Assembly: GCF_018687095.1 (NCBI RefSeq) | Contig: NZ_CP061286.1 | Location: 186,001-250,000 of the forward strand | Reading direction: 5' to 3' | DNA length: 64,000 bases | Source of the DNA: Polynucleobacter sp. MWH-UH25E | Lineage (GTDB): Bacteria > Pseudomonadota > Gammaproteobacteria > Burkholderiales > Burkholderiaceae | Made by a program: the position numbers and the translations under genes | Notes under the pieces: generated by a model | What the model saw: only the letters and a program-made list of their open reading frames with translations | Databases searched by the model: none | What the model was told of the DNA's origin: nothing | Part shown: positions 1-8,711 of the stretch, one piece after another | How positions within the stretch are numbered: the first letter of the stretch is position 1 | Layout of the letters: every line of letters starts with the position of its first letter

Positions 1-1
1 T

Positions 2-646
2 ATGGAAATCACCAACGTCATTACCGATACTGGTGTGCGAGTTGGCTACTGGCGCTCAGTGAGTAACGCATTGAATGCTTTTGCTATCGAGAGTTTTGTT
101 GATGAGGCTGCAAATGCCGCAGGTAAAGACCCTGTTGCATTTCGTATGGCCTCTTTAAATAAGCATCCGCGCGCAAAAGCGGTTCTTGAGACTGCTGTGA
201 AGAAGTCTGGCTATACCGCCGGTAGTAAACGATTTGGTGTGGCCCAGATGGAGTGTTACGACACTTATTCAGCATGTGTTGTTGAATTAGATACTGCGTC
301 TAGCGATACCAAAGTGAAGAAGATTACTTTTGTGTCTGATTGCGGAATTGTAGTTCACCCAGATCAAGCAAGAGCTCAGCTGATGGGCGGTGTAATTTAT
401 GGCTTAGGTGCAGCTTTGGGTAATGCGATTACGATTGAAAATGGTCGAGTTCAGCAGACAAATTTCAACAACTATCCAAGTCTTCGCCAAAATCAGGTGC
501 CGACAATTGAAGTGCATTTAATCCCTAGTCAAGAAAAACCAGGGGGATTGGGTGAAGTCGGGGTTCCATTAGTTGCTCCTGCCCTGGTGAATGCGATTGC
601 GGCAGCCACAGGTAAGCGTATTCGGGGATTGCCAGTCAAGGCTTGA
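2..646 (+). CDS. Molybdopterin-binding subunit of a xanthine dehydrogenase/isoquinoline oxidoreductase-type enzyme, C-terminal part
   Basis: This is the last 214 residues of a large molybdenum hydroxylase subunit whose 5' part lies outside the window, so the ATG at base 2 is probably internal. Visible features are the YWRSV and NAFAIESFVDE stretches of the second Moco-binding domain, a glycine-rich GGVIYGLGAALG segment, and near the end PGGLGEVGVP, which carries the glutamate that acts as catalytic base in this family. Such enzymes hydroxylate aldehydes or N-heterocycles and pair with a 2Fe-2S subunit, which is not visible here. The layout resembles the IorB/nicotinate dehydrogenase branch, but the substrate cannot be told from this fragment. 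Confidence 0.85.
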   Translation: MEITNVITDTGVRVGYWRSVSNALNAFAIESFVDEAANAAGKDPVAFRMASLNKHPRAKAVLETAVKKSGYTAGSKRFGVAQMECYDTYSACVVELDTASSDTKVKKITFVSDCGIVVHPDQARAQLMGGVIYGLGAALGNAITIENGRVQQTNFNNYPSLRQNQVPTIEVHLIPSQEKPGGLGEVGVPLVAPALVNAIAAATGKRIRGLPVKA

Positions 647-673
647 TCCCAGTATTCTGAGGTTGATTTAGAT

Positions 674-705
674 AAAGCGCGCCAAATACGGCGCGCTTTG
701 TTTTT
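674..705 (+). terminator. Rho-independent terminator after the molybdenum hydroxylase
   Basis: A perfect 10-bp GC-rich stem, AAAGCGCGCC with GGCGCGCTTT, encloses a 6-base loop and is followed by TTTGTTTTT. It sits 28 bases after the stop of the upstream gene and just before argJ, so it should separate the two transcripts. Confidence 0.85.
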
Positions 706-730
706 AAGCCTCATCTACAATTATCGGACT

Positions 731-1966
731 ATGACCGTTAATTTACCCCTCCCTCAAAAAGCTGATCTGAAGCCCGTTAAAGGCTTTGCTATGGGCATTG
801 CAGAAGCCGGCATTAAAAAGACTAATCGCAAAGATTTGCTAGTGATGACACTTACACCTGGATCGCAGGTGGCTGGCGTATTTACCCTAAATCGTTTCTG
901 CGCTGCTCCGGTTCAGGTTTGTCGTGAGCATTTGGCGCAGGATGGTGCCAAAGGTGAAATAAGGGCTTTGGTTGTAAATACTGGCAATGCTAATGCTGGC
1001 ACTGGTGAGCAGGGTATGAAGCATGCCCTAGAAACTTGTCAGGCCCTAGCTAAAGAATTAAAGCTCAACCCCGAACAGATCTTGCCATTTTCAACGGGCG
1101 TGATCTTAGAGCCATTGCCAATTCAGAAAATTATTAGCGCGCTTCCTAAGGCGGTTGCAAATCTTGGTGAGGATCACTGGTTTGATGCTGCTGAAGCCAT
1201 TATGACTACCGACACTCAGCCAAAAGCGAGCTCTGTCACAGTGCAAACACCAGCCGGTCCAGTAGTGCTGACAGGTATTTGTAAAGGTGCCGGCATGATC
1301 CATCCAAATATGGCTACGATGTTGGGTTTTATTGCAACTGACGCAGGTTTTGCTCCAGGATTACTAGCTGAGCTTACACGCGAGGTTGCAGATCTTTCAT
1401 TTAATGCCATCACTATTGACGGCGACACATCCACCAATGATTCTTTCATCATCATGGCAACGGGTCAATCGACGGTAAGTATTCAGTCGACAAGCGATCC
1501 CAGTTATGCAGTAGTGCGCGAAGCTCTGGTTGCTCTCGCTAGAAAATTAGCTCAAATGATTGTGCGCGATGGTGAAGGCGCAACAAAATTTATGACGATT
1601 GAAGTGCTGGGCGGCAAAACCCCAGAAGAATGTAGATTGGTTGCTAAAGCAGTAGCTCATTCACCTTTGGTCAAAATAGCTTTCTTTGCTAGTGATCCAA
1701 ATTTAGGGCGGATATTAGCTGCGATCGGATATGCCGGTGTTCAGGACTTAGATGTAAACCGTGTCCAAATGTGGCTTGGTGACGTTTGGGTGGCTAAAAA
1801 TGGCGGACGTAATCCGGACTATCAAGAGACAGATGGCCAGCGAGTAATGCAAGCCTCTGAAATCACGGTCAAGATCGATTTGGGTCGGGGAACTGCATCT
1901 CAAACGATATGGACATGTGATTTATCGCATGACTATGTGTCAATTAACGCAGACTATCGCTCATAA
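731..1966 (+). CDS. argJ: Bifunctional ornithine acetyltransferase / N-acetylglutamate synthase ArgJ
   Basis: ArgJ recycles the acetyl group in arginine synthesis by moving it from N-acetylornithine to glutamate. It is made as a proprotein that cuts itself into alpha and beta chains. The conserved cleavage region KGAGMIHPNMATMLGF is present, with Thr196 as the predicted nucleophile at the new beta N-terminus. Further family segments are VVNTGNANAGTG near the N-terminus and GDTSTNDS in the beta chain. I chose the ATG at 731 (411 aa) because an upstream in-frame ATG at 698 lies inside the preceding terminator and adds unconserved residues. A DUF815 ATPase gene follows after 14 bases. Confidence 0.95.
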   Translation: MTVNLPLPQKADLKPVKGFAMGIAEAGIKKTNRKDLLVMTLTPGSQVAGVFTLNRFCAAPVQVCREHLAQDGAKGEIRALVVNTGNANAGTGEQGMKHALETCQALAKELKLNPEQILPFSTGVILEPLPIQKIISALPKAVANLGEDHWFDAAEAIMTTDTQPKASSVTVQTPAGPVVLTGICKGAGMIHPNMATMLGFIATDAGFAPGLLAELTREVADLSFNAITIDGDTSTNDSFIIMATGQSTVSIQSTSDPSYAVVREALVALARKLAQMIVRDGEGATKFMTIEVLGGKTPEECRLVAKAVAHSPLVKIAFFASDPNLGRILAAIGYAGVQDLDVNRVQMWLGDVWVAKNGGRNPDYQETDGQRVMQASEITVKIDLGRGTASQTIWTCDLSHDYVSINADYRS

Positions 1967-1980
1967 GCAAGATCAATCCC

Positions 1981-2838
1981 ATGAATGAAAAATTAGACCG
2001 TCTTTTAGACCATCTAGAGACTTTTTTACCTAAGCCATTAACCGAAGAGCAGTGGAAATCGTCTACCGCCTTTAGATGGCGTCGTCGAGATAGTATTTTT
2101 GGCAGCATTGGATTTTTGCAGCCTGTAAAACATGTTGCGGATATTACATTTGAAGATCTTCAAAATATCGATCGTCAACGTGATGCGATTCGAGATAACA
2201 CCAAAAATTTCATACAAAAAAAGCCAGCAAATAATATTTTGCTAACTGGTGCAAGGGGCACAGGAAAGTCTTCCCTTATCAAGGCTAGTCTGCATGAATT
2301 TGCGAGCCAGGGATTGCGTTTAGTGGAGGTAGAGAAAGAACATTTAGCTGATCTCGCTGATATAACCGAGCTTCTGGCAGACCGCCCTGAACGTTTCATT
2401 ATTTTCTGTGATGATTTGTCGTTTGAAGATGGCGAGTCGGGCTACAAAGCCATGAAATCAGCCTTGGATGGCTCAGTTTCAGCCCAAGTCGACAATATTC
2501 TGATCTATGCCACTTCAAATCGCCGTCATTTATTGCCTGAGTATATGAAAGATAACGAAGGCTATGTGCATAGTGATGATGGTGAAATTCATCCAGGTGA
2601 AGTCGTAGAAGAAAAAATTTCTCTTTCAGAGCGATTTGGTTTGTGGCTTTCTTTCTATCCACCAAAGCAAGACGAATATCTTGCAATCGTTGCACATTGG
2701 TTGGCACATTTTGGCCTAAGTACTTCGCAAATAGAAGCAGCTAGATCTGAAGCGCTTGTGTGGGCTTTAGAGCGCGGTTCACGTTCGGGCCGTGTAGCTT
2801 GGCAGTTTGCAAAACATTGGGCCGGCTCTCACGCATAA
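1981..2838 (+). CDS. DUF815-family AAA+ ATP-binding protein
   Basis: A 285-residue P-loop ATPase of the DUF815 family. The central domain has a Walker A motif GARGTGKSS (about residue 89), a Walker B-like FIIFCDDLSFE (about 140), and a sensor-like ILIYATSNRRHL with arginines. The N-terminal 80 residues are predicted helical. No DNA-binding or protease domain is visible, and no biochemical function is established for this family that I can name. The gene lies between argJ and a MutT-like gene, as is common in betaproteobacteria, with only 11 bases before the next start, so co-transcription is likely. Confidence 0.85.
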   Translation: MNEKLDRLLDHLETFLPKPLTEEQWKSSTAFRWRRRDSIFGSIGFLQPVKHVADITFEDLQNIDRQRDAIRDNTKNFIQKKPANNILLTGARGTGKSSLIKASLHEFASQGLRLVEVEKEHLADLADITELLADRPERFIIFCDDLSFEDGESGYKAMKSALDGSVSAQVDNILIYATSNRRHLLPEYMKDNEGYVHSDDGEIHPGEVVEEKISLSERFGLWLSFYPPKQDEYLAIVAHWLAHFGLSTSQIEAARSEALVWALERGSRSGRVAWQFAKHWAGSHA

Positions 2839-2849
2839 AAGCGATTCTT

Positions 2850-3266
2850 GTGACAATCACTGATCGACCTATCACTGAAGTAGCGGCTGGCATCTTAATT
2901 GATGAATCTGGTTGCTATCTTTTAGGTCAACGACCAGAAGGTAAGCCATATGCCGGCTACTGGGAAGTTCCAGGAGGAAAAATTGAAAAAGGGGAATCCG
3001 TTTTTCAGGCCTTAAAGCGAGAACTTCATGAAGAGTTGGGAATTGATATCCAATCTAGTGAAGAATTAACTGTTCTTGAGCATGATTACCCGCATGCGTA
3101 TGTCCGTTTGCACGTCAGCATTATTCGAAGTTGGAGTGGTGCCCCGAAGGGCTGCGAGGGGCAGGCTTTATCTTGGGAGATTTTGGGTGCTGAAAAGCCA
3201 AGTGTCGAGCCCTTGTTGCCGGCCGCTTGGCCAATGCTAGAAAGGCTAAAGGCCTTATTGACCTAG
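2850..3266 (+). CDS. mutT: MutT-like Nudix hydrolase (8-oxo-dGTP diphosphatase type)
   Basis: A small Nudix enzyme of 138 residues, expected to clear oxidised nucleoside triphosphates such as 8-oxo-dGTP. The Nudix box is complete: GGKIEKGES followed by RELHEELGI, supplying the metal-binding glutamates. The segment YAGYWEVPGGKIEKGE is typical of MutT. I set the start at GTG 2850, giving MTITDRPITEVAAG, because an in-frame ATG at 2760 lies deep inside the DUF815 gene. The gene converges on zapD with a 4-base overlap of the ends. The exact substrate is inferred from family and context. Confidence 0.85.
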   Translation: MTITDRPITEVAAGILIDESGCYLLGQRPEGKPYAGYWEVPGGKIEKGESVFQALKRELHEELGIDIQSSEELTVLEHDYPHAYVRLHVSIIRSWSGAPKGCEGQALSWEILGAEKPSVEPLLPAAWPMLERLKALLT

Positions 3267-4015
3267 AACTGACAGAGTGTCAGTTTAAAAGGAACGTCTT
3301 TATTCGCGGGTTGCGCTTTTTTGTCTCGATCGGACTGCATAAAGCGGATCGAAAGCAGATATTTATTGGCGCTAATTTCTGAGAAGAGTGTGTCATCTTC
3401 AACAGCAATTCGCATGAGTTGGTAGACTTTTCCAGAAGGTGCTTGCTGAAAAGATCCGCTGTGAGCAACAACATCTTTTGCTTCACCTGATTGACGCAGT
3501 AAACGCAAAAATAACTGACAAGCATCTTGCCATGGCAACAGGGGCGCAATGTAACTCTCTAATAATTTGCGTCGCTCGGTCGATGGACTATTTTTCCAAG
3601 CGTGATAACTTGGCAAATCAATCGGACTTGTTCCGCCAGGAATATTTAGACGAGTGCGTATGCCATTAAGCCATTCACTCTCAGAAATCATTAAATTAGG
3701 TCTGCCGGCTGATTGATTAATTTTGGATGCGACAGTATCAATTTCATTTAAGGTTTGTGTCAGCGCTTCTTGATCAACCTTTTGTGATGACTTCAAACCA
3801 TTTAGAGCATATTTCTGACGCTCAAATTCTTTTAAGAGCAAAGATTTAATATCGCCGCGTGCACCGATATCGCCAAGATCAAACAAAATGGCAATAGCAT
3901 TGTGATGCAATTCAGGGTCATCCGACCGAATGAAATGATTAAAGCGGGCGAACAAATACTCCAGTCGAAGCATGCTTCGAACTAATTCATTGAAAGGGTA
4001 TTCGTAGACGATCAC
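3263..4015 (-). CDS. zapD: Cell division protein ZapD
   Basis: ZapD (YacF, DUF1342) cross-links FtsZ filaments in the cytoplasm and stabilises the division ring. The 250-residue product matches the family in length and pattern: an N-terminal YEYPFNELVRSMLRLEYLF segment, a helical middle, the IPGGTSPIDLPSYHAW motif and a C-terminal beta-rich part with YLLSIRFMQ. It lies downstream of coaE with 26 bases between them, the usual order in beta- and gammaproteobacteria. The small zinc protein YacG that often follows zapD is absent here, since the next gene is mutT in the opposite direction. Confidence 0.93.
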   Translation of the reverse strand: MIVYEYPFNELVRSMLRLEYLFARFNHFIRSDDPELHHNAIAILFDLGDIGARGDIKSLLLKEFERQKYALNGLKSSQKVDQEALTQTLNEIDTVASKINQSAGRPNLMISESEWLNGIRTRLNIPGGTSPIDLPSYHAWKNSPSTERRKLLESYIAPLLPWQDACQLFLRLLRQSGEAKDVVAHSGSFQQAPSGKVYQLMRIAVEDDTLFSEISANKYLLSIRFMQSDRDKKAQPANKDVPFKLTLCQF

Positions 4016-4041
4016 AAGCCCATATTCTATGACGAACTGCG

Positions 4042-4713
4042 TTACCCCTTCTGAATTTGGAGGATTTTTTGGTTTAGCTGATTCACTTCCTCAATCAGCT
4101 GATCGAGGCCACCTTGATTTTCAATAACAAAATCGGCGTGAGCCAGGCGGTCCTCTCGAGAGGCTTGGGATCGGAGAATTTTTTCAACCTCGGCTCTGGG
4201 TAAATTGTTGCGCTGCATTACCCTGCTAATTTGGGTCTCTACAGGGCAATCAACCACTACCAATCGGTCAATCAAATCCAGCCAAGTGCCAGACTCCAGA
4301 AGGAGTGGAACGACAAAAACGAGGTAAGGCACCCCGTTTTTTGCTTGCTGGAAGGCTTGTTGAATAGTTTCTTGGCGTATGAGCGGGTGAGTGATTGCTT
4401 CCAATACCTTCTTGGCTTCTGGCTTATTAAAAACCAGGGTGCGCATCTTACTCCGGTCTAAGGCGCCATTGGCATCAATGTAGTCTGGGCCAAAATGCTC
4501 GCGGATAGGATTAATTGCTGAGCCATTTGCTGCGGTAATTTGATGGGCAATGACATCGGTGTCAATAATCCCAGCGCCTAATTTCCCTAATTGATCGCTG
4601 ACAGCAGTTTTTCCGGAGCCAATTCCTCCTGTGAGGCCAATAAGGGGAATGACTCCCTTAAGTCCTTTTAAGTCAGACTGTTCAGAACGAGGGCTTGAAG
4701 ATGCTGTGGCCAT
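4042..4713 (-). CDS. coaE: Dephospho-CoA kinase
   Basis: CoaE phosphorylates dephospho-CoA in the last step of coenzyme A synthesis. The P-loop GLTGGIGSGKT lies near residue 30, followed by the family segments IIDTDVIAHQI and ITHPLIRQE. Length is 223 residues, with an N-terminal tail of about 22 residues before the core. Its start lies 46 bases inside the end of pilD, a long overlap. No better start was found closer to the P-loop, since no ATG, GTG or TTG codon occurs there. Position between pilD and zapD is the conserved betaproteobacterial order. Confidence 0.93.
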   Translation of the reverse strand: MATASSSPRSEQSDLKGLKGVIPLIGLTGGIGSGKTAVSDQLGKLGAGIIDTDVIAHQITAANGSAINPIREHFGPDYIDANGALDRSKMRTLVFNKPEAKKVLEAITHPLIRQETIQQAFQQAKNGVPYLVFVVPLLLESGTWLDLIDRLVVVDCPVETQISRVMQRNNLPRAEVEKILRSQASREDRLAHADFVIENQGGLDQLIEEVNQLNQKILQIQKG

Positions 4714-5180
4714 AACAACTCAATAATGCCAGCAAACGCAAGAAAAGGTCCAAATGGAAACGCAGAATGAATAGTTTGCTTTTGATAACGCAGCCACAGG
4801 ACTCCTCCAAGAGCGCCGCTGATAGAAGCAATTAGAAGAATGTTTGGTATGGCGCCTACCCCAAGCCATGCCCCGAGGGCTGACAAGAGCTTGGCATCCC
4901 CCAAGCCAATCCCATGCTGTTTCTTGATCAGAAAGTACGTTTGGTCAAGGGTCCACAACAGAGTGTAGCCAGTAATTGCACCGAGAAGGCTATTTAGGGG
5001 GCTTGCAAACCCCGTGTATAGCAGTGCGCCAACCGCATTGAAGATTAATCCAATTGCAATCAGCGGAATGGTGATGGCATTAGGCAATTGAAAAGAATTT
5101 AAATCAATGTATGCCAGAAAAATAAGTGCGGTGATGAGCGCAATTTTTAGTATTACTAAGAAAGTAAATGCATCCATCAA
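4668..5180 (-). CDS. pilD: Short prepilin peptidase PilD, peptidase domain only
   Basis: An A24-family aspartic peptidase that would process prepilins or pseudopilins at the inner membrane. Both catalytic aspartates are visible: Asp26 in AYIDLNSFQLPN and Asp95 in GIGLGDAKL. About six hydrophobic segments are present. At 170 residues it is far shorter than usual PilD (about 270-290): the N-terminal cytoplasmic domain with paired CxxC motifs, which N-methylates the mature pilin, is missing. It cannot lie upstream because the start overlaps the pilC stop by 4 bases. Methylation must therefore be absent or done elsewhere. Confidence 0.85.
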   Translation of the reverse strand: MMDAFTFLVILKIALITALIFLAYIDLNSFQLPNAITIPLIAIGLIFNAVGALLYTGFASPLNSLLGAITGYTLLWTLDQTYFLIKKQHGIGLGDAKLLSALGAWLGVGAIPNILLIASISGALGGVLWLRYQKQTIHSAFPFGPFLAFAGIIELLWPQHLQALVLNSLT

Positions 5181-6229
5181 ACAATTTGCCCCAACTGAAA
5201 TATTGGTAGATACAAAATTATCACAAGACCGCCAATAATGATTCCAATCAAAATGATTAGCAAGGGCTCTAAGGTTTGCCCGAGATTATTGAGTTGCTTA
5301 CTGAGTTGGTCGCTGAGGGTATTGGCGCGTTTATTAAGCATCTTTGCCAGAAAGCCACTCTCACTAGAAATATGCAGAAGTTGAAGGGTTTCAAAATCAA
5401 AGAACCGATATTTGGGGTCAGCTTTCTGGAGGGCCTTCCCTAGCGGCCAACCACGCGTAATGTGTTTGAATACCTCGGCACTAAGATCGTGACTAATCCA
5501 GTGATTGGAGGAGTGGGCTGTAACTCGTAGTGCATCTGGAAGGGGTAGGCCTGATTCTAGCAAGTGACCCAATGTACGACACCAGTATTGAAGGGCTGCA
5601 ACCCGCAGTAACTTTCCCAGCAAGGGGATACGAAGCGCCCATTGGTCAACTTTCTTTTGTAGATAGGTGTACTTGTTCCAGCTGAAGAGAAGCGCGATGA
5701 TGCAGGCGATGAGAACAATCAATATTTCAATAAAGTAATTTTGAGTGGTAGTAGAAATCAGAATAAGTGTTTTAGTGGCAGGGGGCAGATCTGCTTGAAA
5801 ATTGTCAAAAACTTCTTTGAATACGGGTATCACCCATACCATCATCACAATCAATAATAAAAAAGAAGTTCCCAATGTTGTGATTGGGTAAGTTAGCGCT
5901 TGTCTAATCTTCTGCTTGAGTTGAATTTGAGCGTCTAGTTGCTGGGTGATGATTTCAAGTGCGAGTTGTATATTGCCTGTGCGCTCACTGACTCGAATGA
6001 GATTAATTAACTCAATAGCAAATAAATCACCTTGGGTATCTAAGCTTTGAGAAAAGCTATTGCCCTTATTAAGTTGACTCTGAATGTCCTCAAGCCATGG
6101 CTGCCAGCCTCTGGGCGCGCTAGACTGGATAAGTTGTACAGAATTGAGAAGGGGTAGCCCGGCGTTAAGAAGTGTCAATAACTGCTCTGAGAATGCCAAT
6201 TGACATTGCGCACTCAGTGCCATGGGCAA
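5177..6229 (-). CDS. pilC: Type IV pilus / type II secretion inner-membrane platform protein PilC (GspF family)
   Basis: A polytopic platform protein that links the assembly ATPase to the growing (pseudo)pilus. Two GspF repeats are visible: the first begins QLAFSEQLLTLLNAGLPLL and the second ALQYWCRTLGHLLESGLPL, each followed by hydrophobic segments, and the protein ends with a strong helix IILIGIIIGGLVIILYLPIF. The length of 350 residues is about 50 less than typical PilC, because the cytoplasmic N-terminal leader before the first repeat is missing. It overlaps pilB by 16 bases and pilD by 4, so translation of the three is probably coupled. Confidence 0.88.
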   Translation of the reverse strand: MPMALSAQCQLAFSEQLLTLLNAGLPLLNSVQLIQSSAPRGWQPWLEDIQSQLNKGNSFSQSLDTQGDLFAIELINLIRVSERTGNIQLALEIITQQLDAQIQLKQKIRQALTYPITTLGTSFLLLIVMMVWVIPVFKEVFDNFQADLPPATKTLILISTTTQNYFIEILIVLIACIIALLFSWNKYTYLQKKVDQWALRIPLLGKLLRVAALQYWCRTLGHLLESGLPLPDALRVTAHSSNHWISHDLSAEVFKHITRGWPLGKALQKADPKYRFFDFETLQLLHISSESGFLAKMLNKRANTLSDQLSKQLNNLGQTLEPLLIILIGIIIGGLVIILYLPIFQLGQIV

Positions 6230-7308
6230 ACTTCCGCACTCAAAGATGCTTCGTCAATGAATCCCGTATGAATATGCCGTACCCCGGCTTCGCTCATGCT
6301 GATATATGCCAATGAAGGATTTAAGACCTGCTTGACATTTAAAACCTCATGAACGCCAACGCGACCTAGGTATCCAATTCCATTACAGGCGTTACAAAGT
6401 TCAATAGTTTGATTAGATTCTTTATGAGGTTTTGGTTTTCTGCAATAAATGCAACAGCTTCTGACAAGACGTTGTGAGCTGACGCACAGCAAGCAAGATT
6501 CGAGCAGGTCTCTTTCTATGCCTAGGCTTTGAAGTCGAGGCAGGGCGCTTCTTGCATCACGCGTGTGAAGGGTGCTGAGAACAAGATGACCAGTTTGTGC
6601 CGCTTGAATGGCTAGGTTTGCAGTAGCAGCATCACGGATTTCACCAATCATGATGACATCAGGATCTTGACGCAATAGGGCTTTGATGATGGTTGAAAAC
6701 TCTAGGCCAGCACGTGGATGGTAGGCCACTTGATTGACTCCAGGCAGACGAATTTCAATGGGATCTTCAATGCTACATAGATTGCGGTGAGTTTGATTAA
6801 GTTTGTTAAGGCAGCTATAGAGAGTGCGCGTTTTGCCGCTACCAGTTGGGCCAGTCACCAGAATGAGACCGTTTGGCTGGGCAATTGAAGTTTGCAAGAG
6901 ATCCAGCTGCTCAGGCAGTAAGCCGATCTTTTTAAGGTCGAGCTCCTCAATTTGACTTTGTAGTATGCGAATAACTGCCTTCTCGCCATAAAGTGTTGGC
7001 AGTAAAGAGACGCGGCAATCAATTTCGGGCTTTGAAAAATTGAAGCCGATACACAGACGCCCATCTTGTGGAACGCGTTTCTCCGCAATATCTAAACGCG
7101 CTAGTATTTTGATCCGAGTGATGAGTCGTTCATGAAATTCAATCGGATACTCGTATTGAGTCTGTAGCAATCCATCAACACGAATACGTACAAGGCTGCT
7201 TAAAGGGCGAGCCTCAATGTGAATATCACTCGCCCTGGCGTGAAGTGCATTTTCTGCTATCTCTTGCCAAGTACGAATAATGAAGGATTCATCATGATTG
7301 CTGATCAA
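6214..7308 (-). CDS. pilB: Short type IV pilus assembly ATPase PilB (GspE family)
   Basis: A hexameric secretion/pilus ATPase of 364 residues. Features in order: an N2-type domain with SDIHIEARP (about residue 27), Walker A GPTGSGKT (153-160), Asp-box region SIEDPIEIRLPGVNQ, Walker B DPDVIMIGEIRD (215-226), His-box QTGHLVLSTLHTRDA, and a tetracysteine zinc site formed by CxxC pairs (CIYC and CNAC). Usual PilB is about 560 residues; the N-terminal MshEN domain that binds cyclic di-GMP or platform partners is missing. It overlaps the upstream CorC-like gene by 4 bases. The zinc site supports PilB/GspE rather than PilT. Confidence 0.87.
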   Translation of the reverse strand: MISNHDESFIIRTWQEIAENALHARASDIHIEARPLSSLVRIRVDGLLQTQYEYPIEFHERLITRIKILARLDIAEKRVPQDGRLCIGFNFSKPEIDCRVSLLPTLYGEKAVIRILQSQIEELDLKKIGLLPEQLDLLQTSIAQPNGLILVTGPTGSGKTRTLYSCLNKLNQTHRNLCSIEDPIEIRLPGVNQVAYHPRAGLEFSTIIKALLRQDPDVIMIGEIRDAATANLAIQAAQTGHLVLSTLHTRDARSALPRLQSLGIERDLLESCLLCVSSQRLVRSCCIYCRKPKPHKESNQTIELCNACNGIGYLGRVGVHEVLNVKQVLNPSLAYISMSEAGVRHIHTGFIDEASLSAEVCPWH

Positions 7309-8594
7309 GCTAAATCTTGATCAATCTTAGGGCGGTAAAGTTTGACCGTTTTTACGCCTTGATCGTCAAACTGAACAATTTCCATTACTAAGCCTCCAAT
7401 TTTGATGCTGACATCATGATCTGGGATGGCTTCTAGATTTTCGAGGATAAGGCCATTCAAGGTGCGTGGGCCATCTAGCGGGAGATCTAAGTTCAAGAGG
7501 CGATTGAGATCGCGTAATGAGGCGCCACCACTGGCAAGATAGGTTCCATCTGGCAACCAGCGCGGATCAGTAGAGAGATCTGAAAAGGAGGTTGTGAATT
7601 CGCCAATTAATTCTTCAACGATATCTTCGAATGTCACCAAACCCAAAACTTCACCATATTCATTGACTACTAAACTCAAGCGTTGTTGGTTGTCTTGGAA
7701 AAATTGCATCTGCTGCAATACTGGCGTACCAGTAGGAATAAAGTAAGGCTCATTGAGCAAGGCGCGGAAATCTTCATGCTTTAAATCGGAATCGCCTAAT
7801 AGTGATAGAGCCTTTTTGACCGACAGAATTCCGACGATGCGCTCTGAATCACCGTCGCAAACTGGTAATTTATTGTGATAGCAAGTCTCTAGTTGCTGAA
7901 CTACCTCGTCAATGGGTCTAGATAGGTCTAGCACTTCTATTTTTGACCTAGGTGTCATGACATCATCAACAGTAATGTTCTCTAGATTAAATAAATTGAG
8001 CAAAATATTGCGATGATGATTTGACACAAAGCGGTTGGATTCCAGAACAAGACTGCGCAATTCCTCTTTACTCATGGCTCTGCTGTCGGAGGATGATTGC
8101 AGACCTGAGATCTTCATTAATCCAGATACAAAGTTATTAATTAGCCAGAGTAGTGGTGCAAAAAGAAATGTCAGTGGCAGAATTAACCAGCCAACATTGG
8201 ATGCGATCTTTTCTGGAAAGGCTGCGCCAATGACTTTCGGGGTGATTTCGCTGAACACAATAATGAGCAGAGCGACTACTAGGGTAGCAATAGATAGAAC
8301 AAGCCCGCTCTCGCCAAATAAATGTAAGGCAATCCCAGTAACCAGAATTGGAAGAATCGTGTTGATCAAATTGTTGGAGATCAACAAAACTGATAGCAAT
8401 GAGTCAATGCGTTTGAGTAATTTCTCCGCTAAAGCTGCCCCTGTATTTCCGCTATTAGCCATCGCCCGCAGGCGATGACGATTCGAAGAAATCATGCTGG
8501 TTTCGGCCATAGAGAAGAAGCCAGAAAGCGCAAGTAAAAATAGGACTAAGGCTGCCTGACTATAGAGGGGCCAATCGTCAAAAAAGTTATCCAT
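7305..8594 (-). CDS. HlyC/CorC-family membrane protein (CNNM/DUF21 + CBS pair + CorC_HlyC)
   Basis: A 429-residue inner-membrane protein. The N-terminal DUF21/CNNM domain has about four hydrophobic segments (roughly residues 10-30, 60-85, 95-120, 130-155) and SGFFSMAETSMISSNRHRL, typical of this family. A CBS pair follows (around MTPRSKIEVLD and FFQDNQQRLSLVVNEYGEV), then a C-terminal CorC_HlyC domain. Homologues are linked to magnesium or cobalt efflux or magnesium homeostasis, but transport by this exact member is inferred. It begins the minus-strand run that continues with pilB, pilC, pilD, coaE and zapD. Confidence 0.88.
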   Translation of the reverse strand: MDNFFDDWPLYSQAALVLFLLALSGFFSMAETSMISSNRHRLRAMANSGNTGAALAEKLLKRIDSLLSVLLISNNLINTILPILVTGIALHLFGESGLVLSIATLVVALLIIVFSEITPKVIGAAFPEKIASNVGWLILPLTFLFAPLLWLINNFVSGLMKISGLQSSSDSRAMSKEELRSLVLESNRFVSNHHRNILLNLFNLENITVDDVMTPRSKIEVLDLSRPIDEVVQQLETCYHNKLPVCDGDSERIVGILSVKKALSLLGDSDLKHEDFRALLNEPYFIPTGTPVLQQMQFFQDNQQRLSLVVNEYGEVLGLVTFEDIVEELIGEFTTSFSDLSTDPRWLPDGTYLASGGASLRDLNRLLNLDLPLDGPRTLNGLILENLEAIPDHDVSIKIGGLVMEIVQFDDQGVKTVKLYRPKIDQDLA

Positions 8595-8711
8595 CTGTGT
8601 GCCTATATAAATGCAGGATGATTCAATATAGCAAAGTGGGGTTGCACAAGCTATAGATCAAATATGGCAAGTCATCATCCTTTTTGCTGAAATTGTGTGA
8701 GAATCTTTCTT

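Noticed and set aside
3263..3266. A missing yacG gene hidden between zapD and mutT
   Set aside because: The two genes overlap by 4 bases at their ends, leaving no room; the absence is real within this window.
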